The notes: a model not told the origin generated them from the letters alone. A DNA stretch of 64,000 nucleotides from Maricaulaceae bacterium (GCA_026126205.1 JAHCJP010000001.1:806001-870000); one strand, 5' to 3'; counted from the first letter of the stretch, positions 9,227-17,906 are shown. Numbers and translations: made by a program.

Positions 9227-9384
9227 ACCCTCCCCCGTCGTGGGGAGAGCCTGCCCCGGACTTGATCCGGGGGTCGGGACCCCGGGCGTCAGTCCGGGGG
9301 ACCAGGGTGGGGGCGTTTTTTGCTTGCGCCGTTTCCCCCACCCCACTCGCTTCGCTCGTGACCCTCCCCACGCCGGGGGAGGGT
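9227..9384. repeat. Palindromic intergenic repeat between convergent genes
   Basis: A CCCTCCCC-type sequence at 9227-9247 is repeated in inverted form at 9364-9384, enclosing C/G-rich internal palindromes around 9255-9310. The element lies between the convergent methylase and pseC genes. The transcript on either strand would fold into a long hairpin followed by a T run (near 9317), so it may also act as a terminator. The ends are typical of short dispersed repeats of alphaproteobacteria. Confidence 0.6.
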
Positions 9385-9416
9385 GGAAGACGGGCGGCCC
9401 GTGATGAATCTGCGCC

Positions 9417-10598
9417 CTATACGCCCAGCACCTTTCCCAGCGTCTCCACCACAAGCGCCGGATCACCGTCGTCCATGCCGGGATAAAGCGGCAGCGACAG
9501 ACATGTTTCATAGTATTCCGCCGCGCCCTTCAGGGCGTGTTCGCCATATAGCCGCACATAGTACGGCTGGGCGTTGACGGGGTAGTAGTGCACCTGCGTC
9601 CCGATCCCCTGCGCGGCCAGCGCCGCCATCACCGCCGCGCGCGTCTTGCCCGCCGCCGCGAAATCGATGCGCGCCACATAGAGGTGCCGGCACGGGTCGC
9701 AGTCTGGAACCCGGCCCGGCGGCCGCGCCAGCGGCGCCAGCGCCGGCATGGCCGCGTCATAGGCGGCGGCCAGCGCCCGGCGGCGCTGGGCGAACTGCGG
9801 CAGTTTCGCCAGCTGCGACCGGCCAAGCGCGGCGTTGATGTCGGGCAGGCGGTGATTCCAGCCCAGCTCCTGCAACTCGTGCCGCCAGGGCTGGCCGCGG
9901 GCGACGGCGTCCTCGAACCGGTCCGGGTCGCGCTCTATGCCATGGCTGCGCAGCCGCGCCATGCGACCGGCCAGCGCCGGATCGTTACTGGTCACCATGC
10001 CGCCCTCGCCGCAGGCGATGGTCTTGACCGGATGGAAGGAAAAACAGGCCATGGCCGAGAAGGCGCAATCGCCCGTCCGGCGTCCGCCGGCATGCAGACT
10101 CCCCAGTGCGTGGCAGGCGTCCTCCACCACCGCCGCCCCGGCCGCTTGCGAAATTTCGGCGATGGCCGGCATGTCGGCGCACTGTCCCGCTAGATGCACC
10201 GGCAGCACGGCGCGCACCCGCCGCCCCCCGCAGCGGTCCAGCGCCGCGCGCAAACTGTCCGGCGTCATCAGGCCGGTGTCCGGGTCGACGTCGGCGAACA
10301 CAACGTCGGCCCCGCAATAGCGGGCGGCGTTGGCCGTGGCCACGAAGGTGATGGCGGGAACGATGCAGACATCGCCCGGCCCCGTTCCCAGCGCCGCCAG
10401 CGCCAGGTGCAGCGCCGCCGTGCCGGAATTGCAGGCCACGGCGTGGGCCGCGCCCGTCGCAACAGCGAACTCGGCCTCGAAAGCCGGAACCTCCGGACCG
10501 GTGGTCAGAAAGTCCGAGCGCAGGGCGCGCGCCACCGCGGCGACATCGTCGTCGCCGATGCTCTGACGCCCGTAGGGCAGGAATCCGCGTTCCGTCAT
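9417..10598 (-). CDS. pseC: UDP-4-keto-6-deoxy-AltNAc aminotransferase PseC
   Basis: A 393-residue DegT/DnrJ/EryC1 aminotransferase. It converts the PseB product into UDP-4-amino-4,6-dideoxy-beta-L-AltNAc using PLP and glutamate. The PseC-typical N-terminus RSDFLTTGP is followed by SGTAALHLAL, VEDACHALGS and the PLP lysine K192 in FHPVKTIACGEGG. HYYPVNAQPYY near the C-terminus is also characteristic. It is on the minus strand, separate from the main pse operon, and is probably transcribed from the region near 10600. Confidence 0.92.
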   Translation of the reverse strand: MTERGFLPYGRQSIGDDDVAAVARALRSDFLTTGPEVPAFEAEFAVATGAAHAVACNSGTAALHLALAALGTGPGDVCIVPAITFVATANAARYCGADVVFADVDPDTGLMTPDSLRAALDRCGGRRVRAVLPVHLAGQCADMPAIAEISQAAGAAVVEDACHALGSLHAGGRRTGDCAFSAMACFSFHPVKTIACGEGGMVTSNDPALAGRMARLRSHGIERDPDRFEDAVARGQPWRHELQELGWNHRLPDINAALGRSQLAKLPQFAQRRRALAAAYDAAMPALAPLARPPGRVPDCDPCRHLYVARIDFAAAGKTRAAVMAALAAQGIGTQVHYYPVNAQPYYVRLYGEHALKGAAEYYETCLSLPLYPGMDDGDPALVVETLGKVLGV

Positions 10599-10634
10599 GC
10601 GCCGTCATCCTGATGCGAGTCGCGCCAAAACGAA

Positions 10635-10657
10635 GCGGCGCCCCGATGGAGCGCCGC
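10635..10657 (-). terminator. Hairpin downstream of first flagellin gene
   Basis: GCGGCGC at 10635-10641 pairs with GCGCCGC at 10651-10657. On the minus strand the stem is followed by TTCGTTTT, a plausible intrinsic terminator for the flagellin gene that ends at 10683. It lies just upstream of pseC. Confidence 0.6.
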
Positions 10658-10682
10658 CGCGTGACTGCGAATGATGCGGACT

Positions 10683-11519
10683 CTAACCGCCGCGGATCAG
10701 GTTGAGGATGATCTGCGGCTGCGAGTTGGCGATCGACAGCGCCTGCACGCCCAGTTGCTGCTTGACCTGCAGGGCCTGCAGGCTGGCGCTCTCCCTGGCC
10801 AGGTCGGCGTCGACCAGCCCGCCGACGCCCTTGGTCAGCGAGTCGATCAGCTTGCCGACAAAGCGGGTGTGGGCCTCGATCTTCTTCAGGTCAGAGCCGA
10901 GATTGGCCAGCGCCTGGTTGACATTGTCGAGGCTGGCCTGGATCTGCGACACGATGCCAGCGGCCGCCGTGGCGGTGTTCAGGCTGGCGGTGGTGGCCAG
11001 CGTGATGATCGATCCGGACAGGCTCATGTCCTGGGTTTTCAGGGTGACGGTGCGCGAGGCGTCGGCGTCGGCCAGGAACTCGATGCCGCCGGCGATCGCC
11101 CCGTTCAGCAGATTGGCGCCGTCGAATTCGGCGTTCGACAGGATCACCTGGATCTGGTCCAGCAGCGCCTTGAAGTCGGCGTCATAGGCCTGGCGTGAGT
11201 AGCCGTCGATGGACGGGTCCATCGCCGCCGTCGCCTTCTCTCGCATCTGGACCAGCAGGTCCGAGATCGCCTCGCCCGCCGCCAGGGCGACATCGCCGAT
11301 GGTGGTGGCGCGATCCAGGCTCTGCTTGACGGCGCCCAGGCCCCGGATGTCGGAGCGCATGTTTTGCGCCACGGCGTAGATCGCCGAGTTGTCCTTCGCG
11401 CCAGCGACCTTAAGCCCGGTGTTGATCCGGTTCTGGATCACCTGGAGCTCGTCATTGGTCTTGTTCAGGTTCTGCAGCGCGATCATCGCCGCGGTGTTGG
11501 TGTGGATGCTGAGTGTCAT
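10683..11519 (-). CDS. Flagellin (copy 1, divergent)
   Basis: A short flagellin of 278 residues with the two conserved coiled ends. The N-terminus reads MTLSIHTNTAAMIALQNLNKTN and the C-terminus has ESASLQALQVKQQLGVQALSIAN. The central D2/D3 region is almost absent, as in Caulobacter flagellins, which are exported and polymerised as the filament. Compared with the other two copies in this window, the middle differs most, with an FLADADASRTVTLKTQDMSLSG stretch in place of ALANSDGS. The ATG is preceded by GAGGACGCGGAC. The gene has its own sigma-54-like promoter (11574-11588). Ser/Thr residues in the middle are candidate sites for FlmG-dependent Pse attachment. Confidence 0.95.
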   Translation of the reverse strand: MTLSIHTNTAAMIALQNLNKTNDELQVIQNRINTGLKVAGAKDNSAIYAVAQNMRSDIRGLGAVKQSLDRATTIGDVALAAGEAISDLLVQMREKATAAMDPSIDGYSRQAYDADFKALLDQIQVILSNAEFDGANLLNGAIAGGIEFLADADASRTVTLKTQDMSLSGSIITLATTASLNTATAAAGIVSQIQASLDNVNQALANLGSDLKKIEAHTRFVGKLIDSLTKGVGGLVDADLARESASLQALQVKQQLGVQALSIANSQPQIILNLIRGG

Positions 11520-11573
11520 GTCCGCGTCCTCAAGCCGGGCCGCCGCAGCTTCGCGGCGCTCGCGGCCTGCGTC

Positions 11574-11588
11574 GCAACGGGCGTGCCG
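11574..11588 (-). promoter_or_regulatory. Sigma-54-type promoter of flagellin 1
   Basis: Read on the minus strand this is CGGCACG, four bases, TTGC, which matches the -24 GG / -12 GC consensus with correct spacing. The predicted transcript start is about 43 bases upstream of the flagellin ATG at 11519. Class IV flagellin promoters in Caulobacter are sigma-54/FlbD dependent. Confidence 0.75.
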
Positions 11589-11716
11589 TTTCGGGACAAC
11601 CGGTTTTTTTACGTGTTTTCAGATAGATAAAAGAATCAACGCCCGCCAGCGCGGACGCCAGCGGGCGAATTCTGCCGGGCCGCAAACGCGCGGCGCGGCG
11701 GATTTTGCCTATGTGC

Positions 11717-12076
11717 TCAGGCCTTTTCGTCGAGCACGCCGGCCTGCTGTGAACGCAGAAACTCTCTCAGCTGCAGCATGTTCTCGGGCGGCCATTGACG
11801 CACGACTTCCCCGGTCGCCTGGTCGATCATCCGGTACACGAATGCGTCGGCGCCCTCGTCCTTGACGATCGTCAGGCGAGAGTCGCGGAACACTTCGCGG
11901 GCCATCTGCTCCACCAGCAATTGCAGGTGCCGGTCGTCTTTCGGTTTCGGCTCCGGCGCGGGCTGCGGATCGCGCTGCAGGCGCGATTCAGCCCCGGACG
12001 AAGTCTCGACCTTCTTGACGACAGGTTTCACCGGCGGCGGCGCGACCGTGAAGAATGGTCCGTTCACCTGGCTCAT
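11717..12076 (-). CDS. flaG: FlaG-family protein
   Basis: A 119-residue protein with a Pro/Lys-rich N-terminal half. The C-terminal ~60-residue FlaG domain contains DSRLTIVKDEGADAFVYRMID and TGEVVRQWPPENML, the hallmark 'I.....VQIPP'-type strand pair. FlaG proteins sit in flagellin operons and influence filament length or assembly. It lies between flagellin copies 1 and 2 on the same strand. No separate sigma-54 site is visible, so it may depend on read-through from flagellin 2. The start at 12076 is chosen over an upstream ATG because that extension is Arg-rich junk. Confidence 0.8.
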   Translation of the reverse strand: MSQVNGPFFTVAPPPVKPVVKKVETSSGAESRLQRDPQPAPEPKPKDDRHLQLLVEQMAREVFRDSRLTIVKDEGADAFVYRMIDQATGEVVRQWPPENMLQLREFLRSQQAGVLDEKA

Positions 12077-12145
12077 GATCCTAACGCGGCCGTGTCCCCG
12101 GCCGCGCCTCCTCATGATTCCCGGTTACTTCCGGCCGCGAGGCCT

Positions 12146-12180
12146 GCGGCGGGGGCGGGAACCCCATTAGCCCCCGCCGC
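12146..12180 (-). terminator. GC-rich hairpin after flagellin 2
   Basis: GCGGCGGGGGC at 12146-12156 pairs perfectly with 12170-12180 in the gap between flagellin 2 and the FlaG-like gene. No strong T-run follows, so it may attenuate transcription or protect the 3' end rather than fully terminate. Confidence 0.45.
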
Positions 12181-12192
12181 CGGCCGTCGCGA

Positions 12193-13017
12193 TTAACGGA
12201 AGTAGCCGAGAATGGCCGCCGGCGCCGAGTTGGCGATCGACAGGGCCTGAATGCCCAGCTGCTGCTTGACCTGCAGCGATTGCAGCCGTGCGCTCTCGCG
12301 AGCCAGATCCGCATCGACCAGGTTGCCGATGCCCGTGGTCAGGGCGTCGGACAGCTTGGACACGAAGGTGCGGTGGATCTCCAGCGACTTCGAGCCGGTG
12401 CCCAGACGCGTCAGCGACGCGTTGACGTTCTCCAGCGACGTGTCGATCTGGCCGACGATGGTCGCCGCCTGCGTGGCGGTGCCGAAGGACGCCGTGGCCG
12501 CAACCGTCACGATGCTGCCGCCGAGCGACATGTCTTCGCCGGCCACAGTGATGGTGTTGGAACCGTCGGAGTTCGCCAGCGCGCTGATCTGGGCGGTCGT
12601 GCCATCGATCAGGTTGGCGCCGTTGAACTCGGCGTTTTCGGCGATGGTGGCCAGCTGGTCGCGCAGCGCCTTGAAGTCTTCGTTCAGCGACGTGCGGCTG
12701 GCGTCGTCGAGCGACGTATCCGCCGCGGCCAGCGCCTTCTCCTTCATCTCGATCAGCAGATCGGAGATCGCCTCGCCCGCGGCCAGGGCCACGTCGACAG
12801 ACGAGATCGCCATGCTGAGCGAGTTGGTGACGGCGTTGTAGCCGGCGATGTCGGACCGCATCGACTGGGCGATGGCGTACAGGCCGCCATTGTCCTTGGC
12901 CGAGGCCACGGCGAGACCGGTGTTGATCCGGCCCTGGACCTGCTGCAGTTCGGCGTTGGTCTTGTTGAGGCTTTGCAGGGCGATCATCGCGCCCGGATTG
13001 GTATTGATGGAGGCCAT
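12193..13017 (-). CDS. Flagellin (copy 2)
   Basis: A 274-residue flagellin closely related to copy 3. It starts MASINTNPGAMIALQSLNKTN and ends with ARLQSLQVKQQLGIQALSIAN. The central region (ALANSDGSNTITVAGEDMSLGGSIVTVAAT) is short and rich in Ser/Thr, a plausible glycosylation surface. The ATG is preceded by AAAGGG, and a sigma-54-like promoter lies at 13092-13106. Filament subunit exported by the flagellar type III system. Confidence 0.96.
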   Translation of the reverse strand: MASINTNPGAMIALQSLNKTNAELQQVQGRINTGLAVASAKDNGGLYAIAQSMRSDIAGYNAVTNSLSMAISSVDVALAAGEAISDLLIEMKEKALAAADTSLDDASRTSLNEDFKALRDQLATIAENAEFNGANLIDGTTAQISALANSDGSNTITVAGEDMSLGGSIVTVAATASFGTATQAATIVGQIDTSLENVNASLTRLGTGSKSLEIHRTFVSKLSDALTTGIGNLVDADLARESARLQSLQVKQQLGIQALSIANSAPAAILGYFR

Positions 13018-13091
13018 TTCTTAGCCCTTTCCCTTCTGGTTGTTACACAGGCGTTTTGCCTGCAGGGTCTTCTGACCCGTCGTCGACACCA

Positions 13092-13106
13092 GCAAGGCCC
13101 GCGCCA
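13092..13106 (-). promoter_or_regulatory. Sigma-54-type promoter of flagellin 2
   Basis: On the minus strand it reads TGGCGCG, four bases, TTGC, a near-consensus -24/-12 element. It places the transcript start about 60 bases upstream of the ATG at 13017. Confidence 0.75.
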
Positions 13107-13301
13107 GATGCGGCCGCGTTAAGGGCTTTTCCCGACTCCCCTGATTCTAGCGGCGAGTCGGGACGCGCCGGGATTAACGCCAGGGGCGCGCCCGGCAGAA
13201 CTTGCCGCCCAAACCCGGGAATCCGCCCGGCAAATTTTGCCGGTCGGCAACAATGTATGGAAAACAAACTGTTAAAATCCGGCCTGCCGCGCTGGAAAGA
13301 C

Positions 13302-13325
13302 GGGGCCGCCCCGGAGGGCGGCCCC
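13302..13325 (-). terminator. Intrinsic terminator of flagellin 3
   Basis: A perfect 10-bp stem (13302-13311 with 13316-13325) encloses a four-base loop directly after the flagellin 3 stop codon. On the minus strand it is followed by GTCTTTCC, a short T-rich tail. Confidence 0.7.
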
Positions 13326-13332
13326 GGCGTCC

Positions 13333-14157
13333 TTACCGGAAGAAGGACAGGATGGCCTGAGGCGCCTGGTTGGCGATGGACAGCGCCTGGATGCCCAGCT
13401 GCTGCTTGACCTGCAGCGACTGCAAACGGGAGCTTTCCTTCGCCAGGTCGGCGTCGACCAGATTGCCGATCCCGGTGGTCAGCGCGTCCGTCAGCTTGGC
13501 CACGAAAGTCCGGTGGATCTCCAGGGACTTCGAAGTCGTGCCCAAACGGGCGAGGGACGCATTGACGTTGTCCAGCGAAGATCCGATCTGGCTGGCGATC
13601 GCCGCCGCCTGCGTCGCCGTGGCGAAGGAGGCGGTGGTGGTGATCGTCACGATCGAGCCTGACAACGACATGTTTTCGCCGTTCACCGTGATCGTATTGG
13701 AGCCGTCGGCGTTGGCGAGCACTTCGAAGTTCGCCGTGGTGCCGTCGATGATGTTGGTGCCATTGAACTCGGCGTTGGCGACGATCGAGCCGATCTGGTC
13801 GCGCAGCGCCTTGAAGTCCTCGTTCAGCGACGTCCGGCTCTGGGCGTCCAGCGATGTGTCCGCCGCCGCCAGGGCCTTCTCCTTCATCTCGATCAGCAGG
13901 TCAGAAATCGCTTCGCCGGCCGCAAGCGCGATATCGGTCGTCGAGATGCCGCGGTTCACGGAATCTGTGACGGCCTTGTATCCGCTCACTTCCGACCGCA
14001 TGCGCTGGGCGATGGCGTAGACACCGCCATTGTCCTTTGCGCCGGCGACCGAAAGGCCGGTGTTGATGCGTTGCTGGACCTGCCCGAGCTCCATATTGGT
14101 CTTGTTCAGGTTCTGGAGGGCGACCATCGCCCCCGCGTTGGTGTTGATCGATATCAT
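13333..14157 (-). CDS. Flagellin (copy 3)
   Basis: A 274-residue flagellin. The start at 14157 (MISINTNAGAMVALQ) is preceded by GGAGGAAC. An upstream in-frame ATG at 14232 lacks a ribosome site and would add a non-conserved tail. It is very similar to copy 2 along its length, with variation concentrated at residues ~140-180. It has its own sigma-54-like promoter at 14229-14243 and a strong hairpin after the stop. It is transcribed as a single gene upstream of copy 2 and downstream of flaF. Confidence 0.96.
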   Translation of the reverse strand: MISINTNAGAMVALQNLNKTNMELGQVQQRINTGLSVAGAKDNGGVYAIAQRMRSEVSGYKAVTDSVNRGISTTDIALAAGEAISDLLIEMKEKALAAADTSLDAQSRTSLNEDFKALRDQIGSIVANAEFNGTNIIDGTTANFEVLANADGSNTITVNGENMSLSGSIVTITTTASFATATQAAAIASQIGSSLDNVNASLARLGTTSKSLEIHRTFVAKLTDALTTGIGNLVDADLAKESSRLQSLQVKQQLGIQALSIANQAPQAILSFFR

Positions 14158-14228
14158 TGGGGTTCCTCCGTTCTGGAAGCTGAACGGCCTTTCAGGCCGG
14201 GGGACGTTTTGTCCCTGCCCCTGCATCA

Positions 14229-14243
14229 GCAATGCCCGTGCCC
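14229..14243 (-). promoter_or_regulatory. Sigma-54-type promoter of flagellin 3
   Basis: On the minus strand it reads GGGCACG, four bases, TTGC, matching the -24/-12 consensus, about 60 bases upstream of the predicted transcript-to-ATG region of copy 3. Confidence 0.75.
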
Positions 14244-14395
14244 GCAGCGCGTGCGCAGAACACAGGTCAATACATTGAAATTTATACTGTTTTTATTTCT
14301 CACGCTTCACGCCCTGGCCGGGCATGACGGTATCGGTCCGGCAGGAATGGCCGGGCGGCGGTTTTGGCCGCTTTGCAATCAGGAAAAAACGGGGA

Positions 14396-14776
14396 TCAAC
14401 CCGCCGCGGCGGCGCGGGCCTGGCCGGCGCCGGCCGGGGGCTCCAGCCCCTGCATCACCGTGCGGTTGATGTCGATCAGGATGTCGATGTCGTCATGATC
14501 GCGCAGCACGGCGCTGGAATGCTTGGAGACGAAGATCGACAGCGAGATGATGCCGGCGCGCAGCGCTTCGGGCAGCTTGTTCTCCGGCGTCGCGCAGTCC
14601 AGCGCCATGGCGCTCCACATGCGCCGGTTCCAGTCCAGCGCGTCGGCCAGGGTCTTCAGGTCGCCCTCCTTGGCGCGCATCAGGGCGCGCGTGACCTGGC
14701 CGAACAGGCGGTATTCCGTCGCGCGGGGGTCTTCCGACCGGGAGGCGGCGGTCTGGTATGCGTTAAGCGGCGACAT
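14396..14776 (-). CDS. flaF: Flagellin secretion/translation factor FlaF
   Basis: A 126-residue protein with the FlaF family core: [27 protein letters not shown] at the N-terminus, [15 protein letters not shown] in the middle and [16 protein letters not shown]. FlaF acts with flagellin in export and opposes FlbT in Caulobacter. Its ATG overlaps the TAA of flbT (TAATG), so the two are translationally coupled. The C-terminus ends in an Ala/Gly-rich tail. No sigma-54 site precedes the pair, so it is probably expressed earlier than the flagellins. Confidence 0.93.
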   Translation of the reverse strand: MSPLNAYQTAASRSEDPRATEYRLFGQVTRALMRAKEGDLKTLADALDWNRRMWSAMALDCATPENKLPEALRAGIISLSIFVSKHSSAVLRDHDDIDILIDINRTVMQGLEPPAGAGQARAAAAG

Positions 14777-15162
14777 TACTTCAGCCTCGCGTCCTCGTAC
14801 TCGATCAGCTTCCGGCAACGGTTCAGCGCCTTGTAGAACTCGCCGGCCATCACGTCGCGGCTGACGGCGACGCAGTCGGTCATCACGTCCGGGTTCGTGA
14901 TCGCATTCATGAACTCGGTCATGCGCAGCACGAACTCGTCATAAAGGCTGTCGTCCTTCCTGGTGGACAGGTACATCATCATCACCGGGAAGTAGATGCG
15001 CCGCGCCGGCGTCGTCACCTCGTTCTCCTGCATGATGTCCTTTTCGCGCAGCACCGCGGCGCGGTTCTGCAGCACCAGCGTGGCGCGGCGGTCGCCATTC
15101 TGGACCACGGCGCCGTTGAGAACGAACTTCTCCCCCGGCTTCAGCGACAGTTTGAGCGCCAT
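14776..15162 (-). CDS. flbT: Flagellin mRNA regulator FlbT
   Basis: A 128-residue FlbT-family protein. It opens with [23 protein letters not shown] and contains the typical [14 protein letters not shown] and [10 protein letters not shown] segments. FlbT binds flagellin leader mRNA and limits its translation or stability until the hook is complete. The flagellin leaders in this window (about 40-60 bases) would be the targets. It is the first gene of flbT-flaF and divergent from flmG across about 100 bp. Confidence 0.94.
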   Translation of the reverse strand: MALKLSLKPGEKFVLNGAVVQNGDRRATLVLQNRAAVLREKDIMQENEVTTPARRIYFPVMMMYLSTRKDDSLYDEFVLRMTEFMNAITNPDVMTDCVAVSRDVMAGEFYKALNRCRKLIEYEDARLK

Positions 15163-15266
15163 GCCCCGCGCCTCCCCAGATGCGGCGAATTCCCCGCAAT
15201 ATCAAAAAGCTTTGCAAGCGAGGGTGAAGAAAGGGTTTCGGCGCTTCCGGTCCCGGCGTTAACCCG

Positions 15267-17114
15267 ATGTCAAGCGAAGCGCCGCGCACTTTGCCCATGT
15301 CCGCGACAACCGAACTTTCCGCCCTCGCCGTCGCCCCCGCCGAAGCCGCGCCCAACGCGGCGCGCGACGCCGCCCCCGGCGCCCGCAAGGGCCCGGACCT
15401 CGACGCCGCCTTGCAGGGCGTGGATGCGAAGGCGGCGAAGGCGATGCGCAAGCGCGTCGCGGCGCTGAAGCGCGCGGTGGCCCTAAGCGACGCCGAACGC
15501 GGGGCAGAGGCGCTGGCCCTGTGCGCAAAGACGCTGGACGCCGAGCCCGAATGCCCGCTGGCCAATCATGTGACGGCGGTGACGCTGGACCGCATGGGGC
15601 GTTACTCGGCGGCGATCGGCTTCTACGAACGCGCCTGGAAGCGTGACCCGCACAATCCGGAGATCTACAGCAACCTCGCCATGACCGCCTGGCGGCTGGA
15701 CATGCTGCCCGCGGCGGAGAAATTCTTCCGCCTGTATTGCCAGATGCAACCTGGCGACCCCAATGGCGCGGTCAATCTCGGCTGCGTGCTGCGCGACCAG
15801 TCACGGTTTTCCGACGCCATAGAGGTGATCCGCGCCGCCATCTATGCGCATCCGGAGAACGCGGCGCTGTGGAACGCCCTCGGCACCGTGCTGAACGACA
15901 CCGGCGACCCCGCCCAGGCCGTAACCTTCTATCAGGAGGCGCTGCGCATCGACCCGGATTTCGCCCGCGCCCGCAACAATATCGCCGTGGCGCTGGAGCT
16001 AACCGGCGAGACCGAGGCGGCGCTGGCGAATTTCGACGCCGCGCTGGCGTTGTTCCGGCTGCGCGGCGCGCCGGCGCGCGATGTGGCCACCATCCGTCAC
16101 AGCCGGGCGCTGACCCTGCTGGCGCTGGGCCGGGTGGAGGAAGGCTGGTGCGAATACGCCTCGCGGCTGGACCCCGCCTATCCGCAGGCGACGCTGTTCG
16201 CGATCAAGAAACCCTGCTGGGACGGCGCGAACCCCGCGCAACTGAAAGACAAGCGCGTGCTGCTGATCGGCGAACAGGGCCTCGGCGACGAGGTGATGTT
16301 CCTGAACGCCGCGCCGGACCTGATCGAGGCGATCGGGCCGGACGGGAAGCTGATGATCGCCTGCGAGGCGCGCCTCGTGCCGCTGATCGCGCGCAGCTTC
16401 CCGGAGGCCGAGGCCGGCCCGCACCTCACCATGATAGCCGAAGGCCGGCATGTGCGGGTTCCGGCGCCAGCCCTGAAGGGCGCGGCCGAAGCGGACATCT
16501 GGGCGCCGATGGCGAACGCCCTGCGCGCCTTCCGCGGTTCGGTGGAGGCGTTTCCGGACCGCGCCGGATACCTGCGCGCCGAATCGGACGAAATGGCGCG
16601 CTGGCGGAAATGGCTGGCTTCGCTCGGCCCCGGACCGAAGGTGGGGCTGTTGTGGAAATCGCTGAAGATGGACGCCAAGCGGTCGAAATTCTTCTCGAGC
16701 TTCGAGGCTTGGAAACCCGTGCTGCAAACGCGCGGCGTGCAGTTCGTCAACCTGCAATACGGCGAGGTGAACGAAGAATTGGAGCAGGCTGAGAAACAGT
16801 TCGGCGTGCGAATTCACCAGCCCGAAGGCATCGACCTGAAGAACGATCTCGACCGTCTGGCGGCGCTGGGCGCGGCGCTGGACCTGACCATCGGCCCGAT
16901 GAACGCCGCCAGTAATCTCGCCGCCGCCTGCGGCGGCGAGATCTGGATTCTCAACGCCCAGAAACACGCCTGGACGACCTTCGGAACCGGCGCCCTGCCC
17001 TTCTATCCACGGGCGCAGGTGTTCGCCGCCGCACGCTTCGGCGGCTGGACGGAGCTGCTGGACCGCATCGCCGACGCGCTGGCCGAACGGGCCGCCAAGA
17101 CCAAGGCCGCCTAG
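15267..17114 (+). CDS. flmG: TPR flagellin glycosyltransferase FlmG-like
   Basis: A 615-residue modular protein. Residues ~60-300 form TPR-like helical repeats (for example NPEIYSNLAMTAWRLDML, NAALWNALGTVLNDTGD). The C-terminal ~300 residues form a GT-B glycosyltransferase domain with LIGEQGLGDEVMFLNAA and, near the end, DLTIGPMNAASNLAAACGGE. This matches Caulobacter FlmG, whose TPR part binds flagellin and whose GT part transfers pseudaminic acid. Its position beside flagellins, flaF and flbT and near pse genes supports this. The first ATG (15267) has no clear ribosome site, and 15297 is an alternative. Confidence 0.85.
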   Translation: MSSEAPRTLPMSATTELSALAVAPAEAAPNAARDAAPGARKGPDLDAALQGVDAKAAKAMRKRVAALKRAVALSDAERGAEALALCAKTLDAEPECPLANHVTAVTLDRMGRYSAAIGFYERAWKRDPHNPEIYSNLAMTAWRLDMLPAAEKFFRLYCQMQPGDPNGAVNLGCVLRDQSRFSDAIEVIRAAIYAHPENAALWNALGTVLNDTGDPAQAVTFYQEALRIDPDFARARNNIAVALELTGETEAALANFDAALALFRLRGAPARDVATIRHSRALTLLALGRVEEGWCEYASRLDPAYPQATLFAIKKPCWDGANPAQLKDKRVLLIGEQGLGDEVMFLNAAPDLIEAIGPDGKLMIACEARLVPLIARSFPEAEAGPHLTMIAEGRHVRVPAPALKGAAEADIWAPMANALRAFRGSVEAFPDRAGYLRAESDEMARWRKWLASLGPGPKVGLLWKSLKMDAKRSKFFSSFEAWKPVLQTRGVQFVNLQYGEVNEELEQAEKQFGVRIHQPEGIDLKNDLDRLAALGAALDLTIGPMNAASNLAAACGGEIWILNAQKHAWTTFGTGALPFYPRAQVFAAARFGGWTELLDRIADALAERAAKTKAA

Positions 17115-17117
17115 GGG

Positions 17118-17792
17118 TCAGCCCTCGTCCGGCGTTTCGCCGCGTTTTCTCAGGATCAGCTCATAACGATGGCCGCGCAGGTCGAAGAAGGCCGGATAGC
17201 GTTCAGGGTCACAGGCGCGGACCAGGTCAAACTGCGAAGCGATGGATTTGTCCGGGTCCAGCCGGCTGTCCTCCGGCATGCGCCGGCGCCAATAGCTTTC
17301 CCCCTCCCGGCCCTGCGGCTGCGGCGAGGGCGCATCGGCATGGTCAACGGCGTGATCCAGCAACTCAATCAGTGCGGCATAGACCCGAGCGTTGATCTCG
17401 GCGTTCAGCTCATGGCCTTCCAGCGTCACCCGCGCCTTGGCCCAGATCGCCCCGGCGTCCACCTTGTCCTCGGCCTCGACCAGCGAAACCGTGATCTCGT
17501 TCTCGCCGCTCGCCACCGTCCAGGCCAACGGCGACCAGCCCCGCCCCTGCGGCAGGTCGGAAGCGTGGGTGACCAGCGCATGGCGATAGCGCGCCCGCGT
17601 CTGCGCCGGCACGATGTCATGGCACGCCGCCAGCAGCAGCAGGTCGCCGCTGCGCAGATCCGCAAGATCGTGGATGACGGCGGCGTCATGGCCCTTGCGC
17701 CGCGCCGCGCCCGCCCAGCCCTGAAGATGCGGCAGCATCGCATGGGCGGGGTCGGTGCAGACGACGTCGATACGCAGGGGCGTGAGGGCCAT
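17118..17792 (-). CDS. Sugar N-formyltransferase, candidate for Pse pathway
   Basis: A ~224-residue protein of the methionyl-tRNA formyltransferase-like superfamily. The folate/catalytic motif is VTHASDLPQGRGWSP with His at about residue 76 and the loop LPQGRG. The conserved acidic catalytic residue is present in KVDAGAIW. The Asn normally two residues before the His is replaced by Thr. Such enzymes transfer formyl from N10-formyl-THF to an amino sugar. It converges with flmG with a 3-bp gap. The start at 17792 has GGGCGGG nine bases upstream; 17801 is an alternative. Inference: it may formylate the 4-amino group made by PseC in place of PseH. Confidence 0.8.
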   Translation of the reverse strand: MALTPLRIDVVCTDPAHAMLPHLQGWAGAARRKGHDAAVIHDLADLRSGDLLLLAACHDIVPAQTRARYRHALVTHASDLPQGRGWSPLAWTVASGENEITVSLVEAEDKVDAGAIWAKARVTLEGHELNAEINARVYAALIELLDHAVDHADAPSPQPQGREGESYWRRRMPEDSRLDPDKSIASQFDLVRACDPERYPAFFDLRGHRYELILRKRGETPDEG

Positions 17793-17906
17793 CGCGGTCA
17801 ATCCCGCCCGGTTTCGCCCGCCCCGTCAAGGGCGTTCCGGCGCCGCGCGCTTTACCCGCCGCGCCCGCGCCTTATGCTGCGCCGCGACGCCAGCCGGGGA
17901 CCACGC

